12,232 bases of DNA, taken from Phoronis ovalis. Taxonomy: Eukaryota; Phoronida; Phoronidae. Every line of letters starts with the position of its first letter. Within the stretch, counting starts at the first letter, position 1. The stretch covers positions 1 to 12,232 of the forward strand of contig JAOXYB010046757.1 in the NCBI GenBank assembly GCA_028565635.1. The letters are read 5' to 3'. The position numbers were made by a program, and so were the translations under genes. The notes under the pieces are model-generated. The model did no database searches. It was given only the letters and a program-made list of their open reading frames with translations, and was not told the DNA's origin. Positions 1 through 11,877 of the stretch are shown in pieces.

Positions 1-210
1 TTACCCTGTACCAAATACGAAGATGATCTGACGAAAGCTGAAGCTGTTATAGCAACACAAAGAAAAGGTTACATACGACGCCGCCGCCGCCGACAGTACG
101 GCTATATGCCCTTTCACTATTACATAGTGATGGGCATAAAAAAGGAGCTGAATAAAGGGAGCCTATTGCGCAGCACACACACACACGTTATATATAGTGA
201 CTTTGCATGA
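1..210 (+). CDS. Possible 3' end of a coding sequence, cut by the left edge
   Basis: A reading frame is open from the first base for 69 codons and ends at TGA 208-210. It begins mid-gene, so its start is outside the window. The encoded peptide is hydrophilic and basic. Around codons 17-31 it reads AVIATQRKGYIRRRR, which resembles a calmodulin-binding IQ motif (IQxxxRGxxxR) but has Ala in place of the Gln. The arginine run comes from a short CGC repeat (about 77-91), and an AC dinucleotide run at 174-186 lies inside the frame, so both a real terminal exon and a chance open stretch through simple repeats are possible. I see no polyadenylation signal immediately after the stop. I do not recognise a family. 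A terminal exon of a plus-strand gene lying to the left is the simplest coding reading. Confidence 0.25.
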   Translation, partial: LPCTKYEDDLTKAEAVIATQRKGYIRRRRRRQYGYMPFHYYIVMGIKKELNKGSLLRSTHTHVIYSDFA

Positions 211-636
211 CGGTGCTTCTCCCCTGGAGCACATACACTATGGATGCTATTACAATGTTTGCACAGGAAACACTGTTGTTAGTACAACTATAATGGAGAT
301 AGCTACCCTATTTACTACTAACTACTTCAGTAATAAAAATAAGTAATCTAATGAGCTTAGTAACATCATTTCCTTAAAAACAATTTTATGATTTTAGATT
401 TTATGCTGATCTGTTGGTGAAGCTTCGATTAAGTTATATCTAGATATGGTAGTATAAGAAGCGGAAGAGTCAAGGAATATAGAGAAGCAAAAATTTGGGT
501 GGATTAATTCATTTATTTAATTAAGAAAGTAAGTGTTTTCAAACTTCAGCCCATTTGAGATAGTAGGCGGTCATGACTCCTACAGACAAGCTGTAGGCTG
601 CCCATAGTGGGAATCATGCGTGCAGGATGTACTATA
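211..636. other. Non-coding stretch, no gene seen
   Basis: AT-rich sequence with stops in all frames and no recognisable exon. If the minus-strand gene starting at 1807 continues leftwards, a later exon could lie here or outside the window. I looked on the minus strand for an acceptor followed by an open frame and did not find a convincing one. Confidence 0.5.
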
Positions 637-849
637 CTATGGCTTGCCTGTGGCAGAGCTGTAGGGACATGGCCCAGACAGTGCTAAATCTGTTGACGTT
701 TTTCCAAGCAAACAATTTTTTTTGGTGTCTTTCGTACTTTAGTGAATGAAGCGAGTTTTGGAATAAAAAATTTTAGTTGAAAAACTTCAACAGTTTTTAG
801 GATTATGTGGGCATGACCCTACGGCTCTGCCGCAATCAAACCACAGTAG
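637..849. repeat. Foldback repeat (imperfect inverted arms of about 40 bp)
   Basis: The arm 637-675 matches the reverse complement of 809-849 with few mismatches. Shared blocks include GGCAGAGC, GTAGGG and CATG..CCC. The arms are separated by about 135 bp of AT-rich sequence. The right arm is itself nested: CATGACCCTAC (812-822) pairs perfectly with GTAGGGTCATG (846-856). A weaker version of the same small hairpin occurs further left, at about 573-618. The pattern fits a foldback-type MITE or another dispersed structured repeat. No target duplication was identified and there is no coding capacity. Confidence 0.55.
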
Positions 850-891
850 GGTCATGTAACCAGGACTAACCAGAATTATGCGAATGATGGC

Positions 892-1306
892 TTTGGAACC
901 CCGGGGGTACTCGTGTTTTTTTTAATACGGGGATGTGCCGCGGAGTCCAATCCAAAATTTTATCTTGTGGTAGCAAACCCAATCCAAATTTTTTTAAATA
1001 TAATGGTAGCAATCCAAATTTTGCGAAATACAAGGATAGCAATCCAAAATTTTAAAATATTTGAGTAGCAATCCATTTTTATGCAAACTGACTGATACAA
1101 ACCAAATTCCAAAAATCGTTTTATGGATACAAACCTAAAATTAATCCAAATTATCTGCTGTAAGCAACGGGTAGCAATCCAAATTTTTGAATTTCTTGAC
1201 AGTAGCAATCCAAAAAAATACAGTAAGAAGTATACAATCCAAATTTTCAACTGGGCTGCACACCCCCACCAAAAAATACCTCGCGTACCCCCCCCGGATT
1301 TGGAAC
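892..1306. mobile_element. Non-autonomous TIR element, 399 bp, with 8-bp target duplication
   Basis: The element occupies 900-1298 and is flanked by identical 8-bp direct repeats TTTGGAAC at 892-899 and 1299-1306. Its ends are inverted and GC-rich: the left begins CCCGGGGGTACTCG and the right reads TCCGGGGGGGGTACGCG on the minus strand. The two ends agree apart from the length of the G run and a few bases. An 8-bp target duplication is typical of hAT-like (also P-like) DNA transposons, so cut-and-paste movement is inferred. The interior is not coding. It consists of a degenerate tandem repeat (separate entry). It lies just beyond the splice donor of the minus-strand gene at 1337-1807, so it probably sits in that gene's first coding intron. 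Confidence 0.75.
946..1245. repeat. Degenerate tandem repeat, period about 30 bp
   Basis: The core TAGCAATCCAAATTTT, with variants such as GATACAAACC, recurs with starts near 971, 1007, 1037, 1066, 1094, 1126, 1172, 1203 and 1232. That is roughly every 28-36 bases, with one larger gap that holds a further AATCCAAATT. Because the period is close to a multiple of three, it opens apparent reading frames on both strands; the minus frame repeats a KIWIA-like peptide. These frames are a by-product of the repeat. The array fills the interior of the TIR element at 900-1298. Confidence 0.8.
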
Positions 1307-1336
1307 AAGAATGTACTTATCTTAAAATAACCTTAC

Positions 1337-1807
1337 CACTTCTTCAAGCTTTACTTTACTGTTTGAGTTTTTCAATTTATCTTGAAGAATACCTTTTTTT
1401 CTGAGTTTTTTTTTCTGAGGCGGGGAAGCATCGCCGTTCTTGTTTACGCTGCTACAAAATCTCATAGATGTCATTGTCATATAATTACGGTACAAACTGT
1501 TTAACGCATTTCCTTTTAAAATGTGATATGGTAGGTTTGTATTAACATGTGTATTTGAGTATGCCGTTTTCTTATATCCACTGCAACTAGCTTCCAGGAA
1601 ATGCATGCTAGGAACACGTCTTTCAAAAATACCAGGGTGCAACTCTTTTTCTTTGTGACACAGCCCTGTACTTGTTCTGGTGTTTGTAATCAATCTATAT
1701 GATGTTTCAAAATAGTCTCTTGTTCGATATACTGTTTCGCTGCTCGGTAAAACTAAACTATTTTGGAAAATGTGATAAATCTTCCGAGCTCTTGTGGGCA
1801 GCGCCAT
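1337..1807 (-). CDS. First coding exon of an unrecognised, probably mitochondrial protein
   Basis: On the minus strand an ATG at 1807 in a strong context (A at -3, G at +4) opens a 157-codon frame. It runs to a good splice donor, GTG|GTAAGG, at 1337/1336, leaving phase 0. Without splicing the frame would end only four codons later. Upstream the frame stays open but has no ATG. The product begins MALPTRARKIYHIF and is rich in Arg, Lys, Ser and Thr with few acidic residues in its first part, as in mitochondrial targeting sequences. Near residues 130-157 it is very Lys-rich and ends in KVKLEEV. No domain is recognisable because the exon appears to cover only the leader. A mitochondrial ABC transporter of the ABCB10 type, where a long presequence precedes a conserved start, is one guess but is unsupported. 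Later exons would lie to the left and were not found. The start lies 334 bp from that of GNPNAT1 on the other strand. Confidence 0.55.
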
Positions 1808-2141
1808 TTTGAAATATAATCTCACACCTACAAGTTTATCAAATACTTTACAGATTTTTATTATTGAATACTTCCATTGCAGCTCATAAGGTTTATCAAA
1901 GTATGGTTTCACGTAAAGCACATTTTGTTAATACGAAAACGTTTCAAATCTGTATTTTCTGTATTAAGGAGAAACTTGTACTGGATGCGCATGCTTAGGA
2001 CATTCTAAACTTCCGCAGGTGAAGTGACAGGTCAGTTGGCAACGTGTAAACGTCCACTCCCTACTAAATACAATTTTAACTTCAAGAAACCTACCTTCAA
2101 GGGTTTACTTCCGTATTTTTTCTGAACAGGCTATTTCGGCC
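1808..2141. promoter_or_regulatory. Divergent promoter between the minus-strand gene and GNPNAT1
   Basis: Only 334 bases separate the two start codons, so both 5' ends must share this segment. It contains an NRF-1-like core TGCGCATGC at 1985-1993. It also has two ETS/GABP-type ACTTCCG motifs at 2009-2015 and 2107-2113. A YY1-like AAAATGGCG overlaps the minus-strand start codon at about 1802-1810. NRF-1, ETS and YY1 sites are common in TATA-less promoters of animal housekeeping and nuclear-encoded mitochondrial genes. The motifs are seen directly; their use here is inferred. Confidence 0.5.
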
Positions 2142-6637
<4,496 letters not shown>

Positions 6638-7567
6638 TTCCAACAAGCTTTTGTAAAAGTATTTCCACACCTTCGGACATATTGAAAATAGCAATTCTCT
6701 ATGGAGTGGAGATAAATTAATGGCACTGCCAAATAATTCAAATTCGTAATTATTTCTGGGATACCTGCATTGGAATGGACATTGATTTTATACTTTGGAG
6801 CTGTACCATTAAAAATTATCAGGAAGGGGGATCTGAATTTATTTGCTTCTTCCCTCTCCTAGTAATTCAAACCAATTTCACACAATATAGTTCGCCAATA
6901 CTGAAAACTTTTTCTAACCCCCCCCCCCCAGATCATATTTATTTTCAAATACCCCACTTGATAGTTTTTAATGGAACAGCCCTTAATACACAATCTCTAA
7001 AAATATGGTGATCATTAATAAGGTTTTGGTCTTTCATGTATGGGAGGTTGTACAATATTTCATTTGTTTAACTGGCAAGTTTTGTTGTGTAGTACATAGT
7101 CTTCCACAAAGCCAGTTGAATATCATGGTCACAGTGTTGCATTTAACTGTTGTTAAAGTCACAGGTTATTATGAATCTCTATAAATCTCTAATATAAAAT
7201 CTTTACTACAGGGTCAGTTCTATTGTTACAGTACAGAATCTTAATTTTAGAACAAGAGTAGTCTCATTGTATGGTCATAGTGGTAATACCAGCTCAATTA
7301 TATTGTGTATAGTCTTATTAATGTTAAAGGTTTGGATGCAAAGAATTTCAGTTCCTGTGATCATTGCAAAGCTCAGTCTGTGTAGGCATTAATATTTATT
7401 GTTATAAGATTTTATAGTCTAAATTCATTATTTATGGAACAGGCAACTTAATTATATATTTGAATGAACCAAAAGTTTTGTTAGTTATTATTTATGGATA
7501 ATACATTATCATTATTATTGTTTTAATGAAACATACTGTAATTATCAAGAACTACATGCATCGGTTT
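6638..7567 (+). other. GNPNAT1 3' untranslated region and flank
   Basis: This is the AT-rich sequence after the stop. A variant polyadenylation hexamer ATTAAA is at 6808-6813. The first canonical AATAAA is at 7568-7573. A run of about ten C's near 6920 is the only striking composition. No exon or second gene is visible. Confidence 0.6.
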
Positions 7568-7619
7568 AATAAATTCTATCTACTAATGTTTTTATTTAAA
7601 ATTATAAGACCACTTTATT
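7568..7619. terminator. Facing polyadenylation signals of GNPNAT1 and NDUFAF1
   Basis: AATAAA on the plus strand at 7568-7573 could end GNPNAT1 transcripts. TTTATT at 7591-7596 and 7614-7619 gives AATAAA on the minus strand and could end NDUFAF1 transcripts. The signals lie within about 50 bases of each other, so the 3' ends of the two transcripts may overlap. Hexamers are common in AT-rich DNA, so use of these particular ones is inferred. Confidence 0.4.
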
Positions 7620-8352
7620 GTCACTTTAATGTTTCAAAATTCAGCTAGGTAAACAATTTTTAGCTACACGATATACTAGCACATACTTGTACAAGGTTGA
7701 TAAATCCTGTTTGCATAAAATACAAACATTTTATCAGTGGACTTCTTTCATTGATATCTGACTAGCTTCCTTAAATGCCATCAGGTTTTGGTTACAAATT
7801 GTGAAAAATACAAAAATTTGGTTGTGAAAGGTGATCTGTTTCTATCATAATACTTTAAGTCATTAACTGAACATATTAATTACTGTACGGTAATCCATAC
7901 ATCTCTCAACTCTACCACAGAATCTTTGTCAGTCTGACAATGTGCAGCAATCTGAGTCGTATGATTCAAGTAAAGTACCGTTTGTGGACAGGATATCACA
8001 TCTCGTGTCACTGTTTTGGCTCTGTCACAGTAGATTTCAGAGCTATGCTCTGCTGCATACACAAAATATTGGTTTGTGATCAGATAACTATCTGAGAGTG
8101 TCCCAAACTAGTAGGCAGTAGCAAAGTATAACTTTGAAATCTACTGTAATATGTTTAGTAAGTGACTAATATTATCCTATACAACTGAACAGATAATATA
8201 TTTTAAAACATCTATTCTGAAAAATATTTCTACAATAATTGTACCAACGTGAGGAAATTAATTTTTGCAAGGTAAGCTATTCTTTTCCATGTGCTATTTC
8301 ATGCATTTTCACAAGTAGACCTGTTTAAATAAAATCGCAATGATAATTTTGA
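7620..8352 (-). other. Likely NDUFAF1 3' untranslated region; no gene seen
   Basis: This is the sequence between the NDUFAF1 stop and the candidate minus-strand polyadenylation signals. A 60-codon frame at 7880-8062 on the minus strand has no recognisable motif and is not treated as a gene. Confidence 0.45.
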
Positions 8353-10919
8353 TCACGACAGCAAGTGTCTTGGATTATCATACATCTCGTATGCAAATTT
8401 TTCTCTATGAGCTTTATCAACCAGAACACCAATATAGTCAATCTCTAACTGAAACGGTCCCTCTATTTGATCAGAGCATGTAATTCCTACATGGGCTATC
8501 CTCTCCAACATTACAGGCTCTTGGGCATCCTGAACACGACCTTTCGACGACCGAAAAAACTTGGAAAATGGTATCTATAACAGATTTAAAATATTGCAAG
8601 ATATTAGTACCAAATATAATCCTAGGGTAGATAGAAATCAGGCAAAAATCAAGTTAGGAGTTGGCATGAGGCCAGCAACCTCATCCGTAAAAACCTATCC
8701 CGTTACAAAAACAACAATAGAAACTGTATTATCATCCGGTTATCCAGAAACTCCAGTCGCCAAACTGACAGTATGACTGTTTTTTTTTAAGACTAAAAAA
8801 TCTACCAATCAGCATTAATTGTGTTCAAGAACAACAGCATGTGCAAGTTTGGAGCCATAATATGCCCATCTTTGTATATAAGTTGAGTTTCAATGTTTCT
8901 AAACTTTCACCTTTTAGGCACTAAGCAAATTCCATACAGCAGTTCTGAATAAAATACTGGTAATAAATTTTTTTTGACAAGTAGTATAGGTGGGCTCAGC
9001 TGTCTCCTTACATAGCAGAGTAATCAAGGAAAAAACATACCATATAACTACCAAAATCATCATTGAGGATAGCCTTATCAAACAACAGACAGTGGCAGCA
9101 TCTATTGTTCACTCTAAAAAGTGTTAACATTTACTGATATATTATTTACCTTAGCTATTTGCCAATATGGCCCACCTCTTGTGTAGAGAATATAATTAAA
9201 CTGATCATTCCAATTGATATCATAATAATGATCCATTCCAATTCCAATCATGTACTGCCTACCATCTCCTCGTAAACGAATAACAAGGTGCGTGAAACCA
9301 GTAAAATCATGAGGTATAGCTCGCTTAAAAGATCTCTGAAAAAAATAATTACTGAAATTCATTTGACCTCTTATTACATACCATTTCCAAATATCACCAG
9401 CAGGGGGAAGCTTAGGTTAAATGTCAGCTTTCATGTATAAAATGTAAAACATATTTGAATAACCTTATATTTGACTTACTACAAAATAAATGACCCGAGT
9501 CCGTTATCAGACAAATCATAAAATTACAATTCCATAACTCATGACTTACGGAAACAAAATGCATTGTCCAAAAAAATCATAACTTTACGACTCGCGTAAG
9601 TCTTTAGAGAGTTACGGAATGTAAGAATTCACGGAAATTGTAAGTATTTACAGGATTGCAAGTTTATGATGCTTCTGACAATAGGCTCTGGGTATACATT
9701 TATATATAAGGCCACAGCAAAAGATAAGTTGTTTAATGGGCGAAAAACCCATTAAGACTAAGTTGGTGGGGCTGCTTTTGCATATTTTTATTTTTTAAAA
9801 AGTGTTTAATGGTCAAAAGCCCTTAAAATCGGAGTCTGGGCTTTTTTTAGTGTTAAAAGAAAAAAATATAAAATATAATAACAAAAAAATTTTAAATATT
9901 TTTTGCTATGATTTTGAAGCAGAGTTAAACAAATATTAATAAAAATATTTTAAAAAATATAAGTGAAAATGCCAAATCTTGAAGCAGTCGCGCCCGTTTA
10001 AACAAGGCTTCTCGTTTGTCTGGCCTAGCTAAACATTTTAAAAAATAAATCTGGAAAATATAAATGAAATTTTATCAGACAATAATGATGAAGTTTGTTG
10101 GATAACAACTAAATTTTTGGATCAACGCATTGAATTCTGTTATATGAAGGTTGTAAAAGTGGATGGACAAATGATATCCACAGCAAAATTACCATAATCC
10201 CCGTGCTTTTCCAAGCTCAGTTAATGTTGCTAATAATCTACAATAAAAAAAACTACACGGTTATAATCAAAACTTGCAAATAAAACACAAAATGTAACAC
10301 TGTACAAGCGTGTGTATCCAGTAAAATCATGTTTGGTAAAGGGTTTGCATATGTGGTCAACTCACTAATAAGAGCTTCAACCTTTGTTATTCTACAAAAA
10401 GGTAGACAAGTTTCTTACCCGTTTTGTCATTGATCTCATATTTACATATCCACTCTGATCTTGGGCACCATCTTTTGGTATTTTTTTCGACAATCTGCCA
10501 TGAAATAAACCATGATGATTTGGACATAATTCCAGCTGTGCATCGCTATATCCTTCATTGTGATCCTTGTCAGCAGTCACTATCCACTTGTCTAAGTATT
10601 CTTGAGTATTAAATCTCCATACAATATGATAGTCATTATGAATATAGTCCCTATCTGGCCACATGGCATCACAGAATACTTTTTCTTTTGCCTCTTCCTT
10701 AAATAATTTTAATTCATTTTTAAGTTCACCATATCCTAATTTAATTCGATCTGTATATGGAGTATTTTCCCATTCTGTCTTTTTACCATATCCACTTTTC
10801 TTATCGTCTTCATGAAAACCTACCACACCTCGAGTGATAGAAGTGGCCGCTGCAGGACAAGGTCTGAGCAATCGTTTAGTGCACCGTAAATGGTGAACAA
10901 ATTTCTGTAGAACTGACAT
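8353..10919 (-). CDS. NDUFAF1: Mitochondrial complex I intermediate-associated protein 30, three coding exons
   Basis: NDUFAF1 (CIA30) is a mitochondrial chaperone in the assembly of the membrane arm of respiratory complex I. Minus-strand coding exons are 10919-10419, 9335-9150 and 8574-8353, both introns GT..AG in phase 0, giving 302 residues (human 327). Residues 1 to about 35 are basic (QKFVHHLRCTKRLLR) and suit a mitochondrial presequence. The CIA30 domain starts near W101 (VWRFNTQEYLDKWIVTADKD). The first exon ends with SGYVNMRSMTKR. Exon 2 holds LRGDGRQYMIGI and the hallmark YTRGGPYWQIAK. Exon 3 begins IPFSKFFRSSKGRVQD and contains GPFQLEIDYIGVLVD, close to the human C-terminal region. 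Across the first junction the SGY-to-LVIR stretch aligns with human NDUFAF1 (as I recall it) with no gap, which supports the splice choice. The ATG at 10919 has G at -3. An out-of-frame ATG at 10933 could open an overlapping upstream frame if it lies in the transcript. Intron 1 is packed with repeats. Confidence 0.93.
8575..9149 (-). other. NDUFAF1 intron 2 (575 bp)
   Basis: It runs from GTAAAT at 9149 to TTATAG at 8575. The acceptor has a poor pyrimidine tract. A plus-strand frame of 71 codons (8561-8776, first true ATG at 8561) overlaps the end of exon 3 in antisense and continues into this intron. Its peptide (NPRVDRNQAKIKLG, then GVGMRPATSS) is not simple-sequence-like and could be a transposon remnant, but I do not recognise it. 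Nothing else is seen. Confidence 0.6.
9505..9682. repeat. Foldback repeat or MITE in NDUFAF1 intron 1
   Basis: The outer arm 9505-9532 (TATCAGACAAATCATAAA...) pairs imperfectly with the reverse complement of 9653-9682. An inner arm with ATTCC.TAACTC and ACTTACG at about 9529-9555 pairs with 9597-9624. The whole 178-bp segment can therefore fold into a long interrupted hairpin. It has no coding content and no clear target duplication. Confidence 0.55.
9730..10008 (+). repeat. Dispersed repeat, copy B, with short inverted ends
   Basis: Its blocks at 9819-9860 and about 9964-10006 match copy A at 2715-2950. Its ends are inverted: TTGTTTAATGGGCG near 9730 resembles the reverse complement of CGCCCGTTTAAACAAG near 9992-10007. 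This suggests a small TIR element of about 280 bp. Copies A and B are strongly diverged, so both are old. It lies in NDUFAF1 intron 1. Confidence 0.5.
10042..10197 (+). pseudogene. Short open frame of unknown origin, possible gene fragment
   Basis: A plus-strand frame of 51 codons runs between stops and ends at TAA 10195-10197. It has no ATG at its start; the only Met codons are internal. The peptide has a balanced amino-acid composition (for example SDNNDEVCWITTKFLD, then VVKVDGQMIST), unlike the AT-rich low-complexity frames around it. I do not recognise it. It sits antisense in NDUFAF1 intron 1, directly next to the copied GNPNAT1 exon fragment. It could be debris from the same insertion event or a transposon remnant. 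Chance is also possible at this length. Confidence 0.2.
10197..10254 (-). pseudogene. 58-bp exact copy of the GNPNAT1 intron 5/exon 6 junction inside NDUFAF1 intron 1
   Basis: Read on the minus strand, this is identical to 6470-6527. It carries the T8 tract, ATTGTAG acceptor and 41 bases of exon 6, and identity stops abruptly after CACGGGGAT. It is on the same strand as NDUFAF1, so the copied acceptor is in sense orientation for splicing of that transcript. The next minus-strand bases read TATG|GTAATT, a possible donor, which would define a 46-base cryptic exon. Spliced after the phase-0 NDUFAF1 exon 1, it would meet a TGA at its seventh codon. The rest of the exon is absent, so it cannot make enzyme. 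Confidence 0.9.
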
Positions 10920-11810
10920 AACGCTTCTCTCATACAAGTGTGTGGCAACTCTAAAATCAAGATCGAATTACATGAAGATTTGATTTTGTCGATTGATTTA
11001 GTGTACAGTTGCTTATTTACATTGGTAAAGAAACACATATAAATCACACATATAAAGAAATATTAAAGGATGACAGATATTAAGTCATGAGGTTAATAAC
11101 ATTGAAAAATTATTTCCAGTTCATTTTTGTACATCTAATAAAATATAAAATGTTTAAGTTTTCAATTGTCAGCAGGTTGGAGCTCGCACTAAACAAAGAT
11201 TTTATTAGTATAATTATTACTCCTTAGTCCTAGTGTCTTAGAAACAGCAATTTGGGCTCAATGACAATGCCCAATGGATGGAATGGAGCCATTGGAGGAA
11301 GGGGGTCACAGCACGCCAATCAGTAAATGAATTAAAAATAAAATCTGATGTGGTTATACAGATTTGGACTTGTAGAAACTTTTATCACATCTAGTACTTT
11401 TCAATCATGATAAATTTACCTTAAACATCTTTCAGATAAAGATGGAAATGTGCCGGCATAACTTTTGCACTTTACTTTTGACCTTCACCTTTATTAGTCG
11501 GAAACACAAATGTTGTTAGATAAAAAAAACAACTACCGAAATATTGTTCCGATTTAGTAACTGTCCACTTACTGAACCATAAAAATTAAAAGAAATTGTT
11601 TACATAATATTTTGAGGATACAAGACAAAATAATTTCACTTTAAATATATAAATAAGAGAAGTAGCAAATGGAATGCGAATTTTATCGATGCCAATTTTC
11701 GTGAGGTCTTTGTTAATTTCCTGTACGAATATTCTAAACAAATTTTTGTGATGATGATTTAGCAATTTCATAACATTTTACCCATAATTAAACTCGGCAG
11801 GTTGTGAAAC
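10920..11810. promoter_or_regulatory. Divergent intergenic region between NDUFAF1 and CHP1
   Basis: 891 bases separate the two start codons. CCAAT-type boxes occur near the middle: ATTGG at 11291-11295 and CCAATCA at 11317-11323, in the most GC-rich part of the interval. There is no obvious TATA box. I see no exon in the region. Untranslated leader exons could lie here but cannot be recognised from sequence. A shared or overlapping promoter is inferred from spacing and orientation. Confidence 0.4.
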
Positions 11811-11877
11811 ATGGGTGCCAAAGCATCAATTCAACTTCAAGATGAAGAAATTGACGAAATTCAAAGAGAAACCGGCT
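11811..11877 (+). CDS. CHP1: Calcineurin B homologous protein 1, first coding exon (partial gene)
   Basis: The exon encodes MGAKASIQLQDEEIDEIQRETG plus one base of the next codon, then the donor GTAAGT at 11878 (phase 1). The start has a strong context (A at -3, G at +4). The peptide aligns without gaps to the N-terminus of human CHP1 as I recall it (MGSRAS...LRDEELEEIKKETGF), and the split codon T|.. fits the expected Phe. The MGxxxS start is a classic N-myristoylation signal. CHP1 is an EF-hand calcium-binding protein that binds and supports Na+/H+ exchangers and acts in membrane trafficking. The EF hands lie in exons beyond the right edge. The paralogues CHP2 or CHP3 (tescalcin) are less likely from these residues but not excluded. 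Confidence 0.85.

Noticed and set aside
960-1404. Open frames of 93-96 codons on both strands.
   Set aside because: They are produced by the roughly 30-bp tandem repeat in the TIR element, whose period is close to a multiple of three; the peptides are repetitive and match no family.
6775-7011. 78-codon plus-strand frame after the GNPNAT1 stop.
   Set aside because: It runs through a poly-C tract and sits in the 3' untranslated region; the peptide has no family features.
7880-8062. 60-codon minus-strand frame downstream of NDUFAF1.
   Set aside because: Its composition is fairly protein-like, but it is short, lacks a recognisable motif and is most easily explained as 3' untranslated sequence.
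8561-8776. 71-codon plus-strand frame overlapping the end of NDUFAF1 exon 3.
   Set aside because: Part of it is antisense to a well-supported exon. A transposon remnant is possible for the intronic part, but I could not tie it to any family.
11586-11771. 61-codon minus-strand frame in the NDUFAF1-CHP1 interval.
   Set aside because: Low-complexity, AT-driven peptide with no motif, lying just upstream of the CHP1 start.
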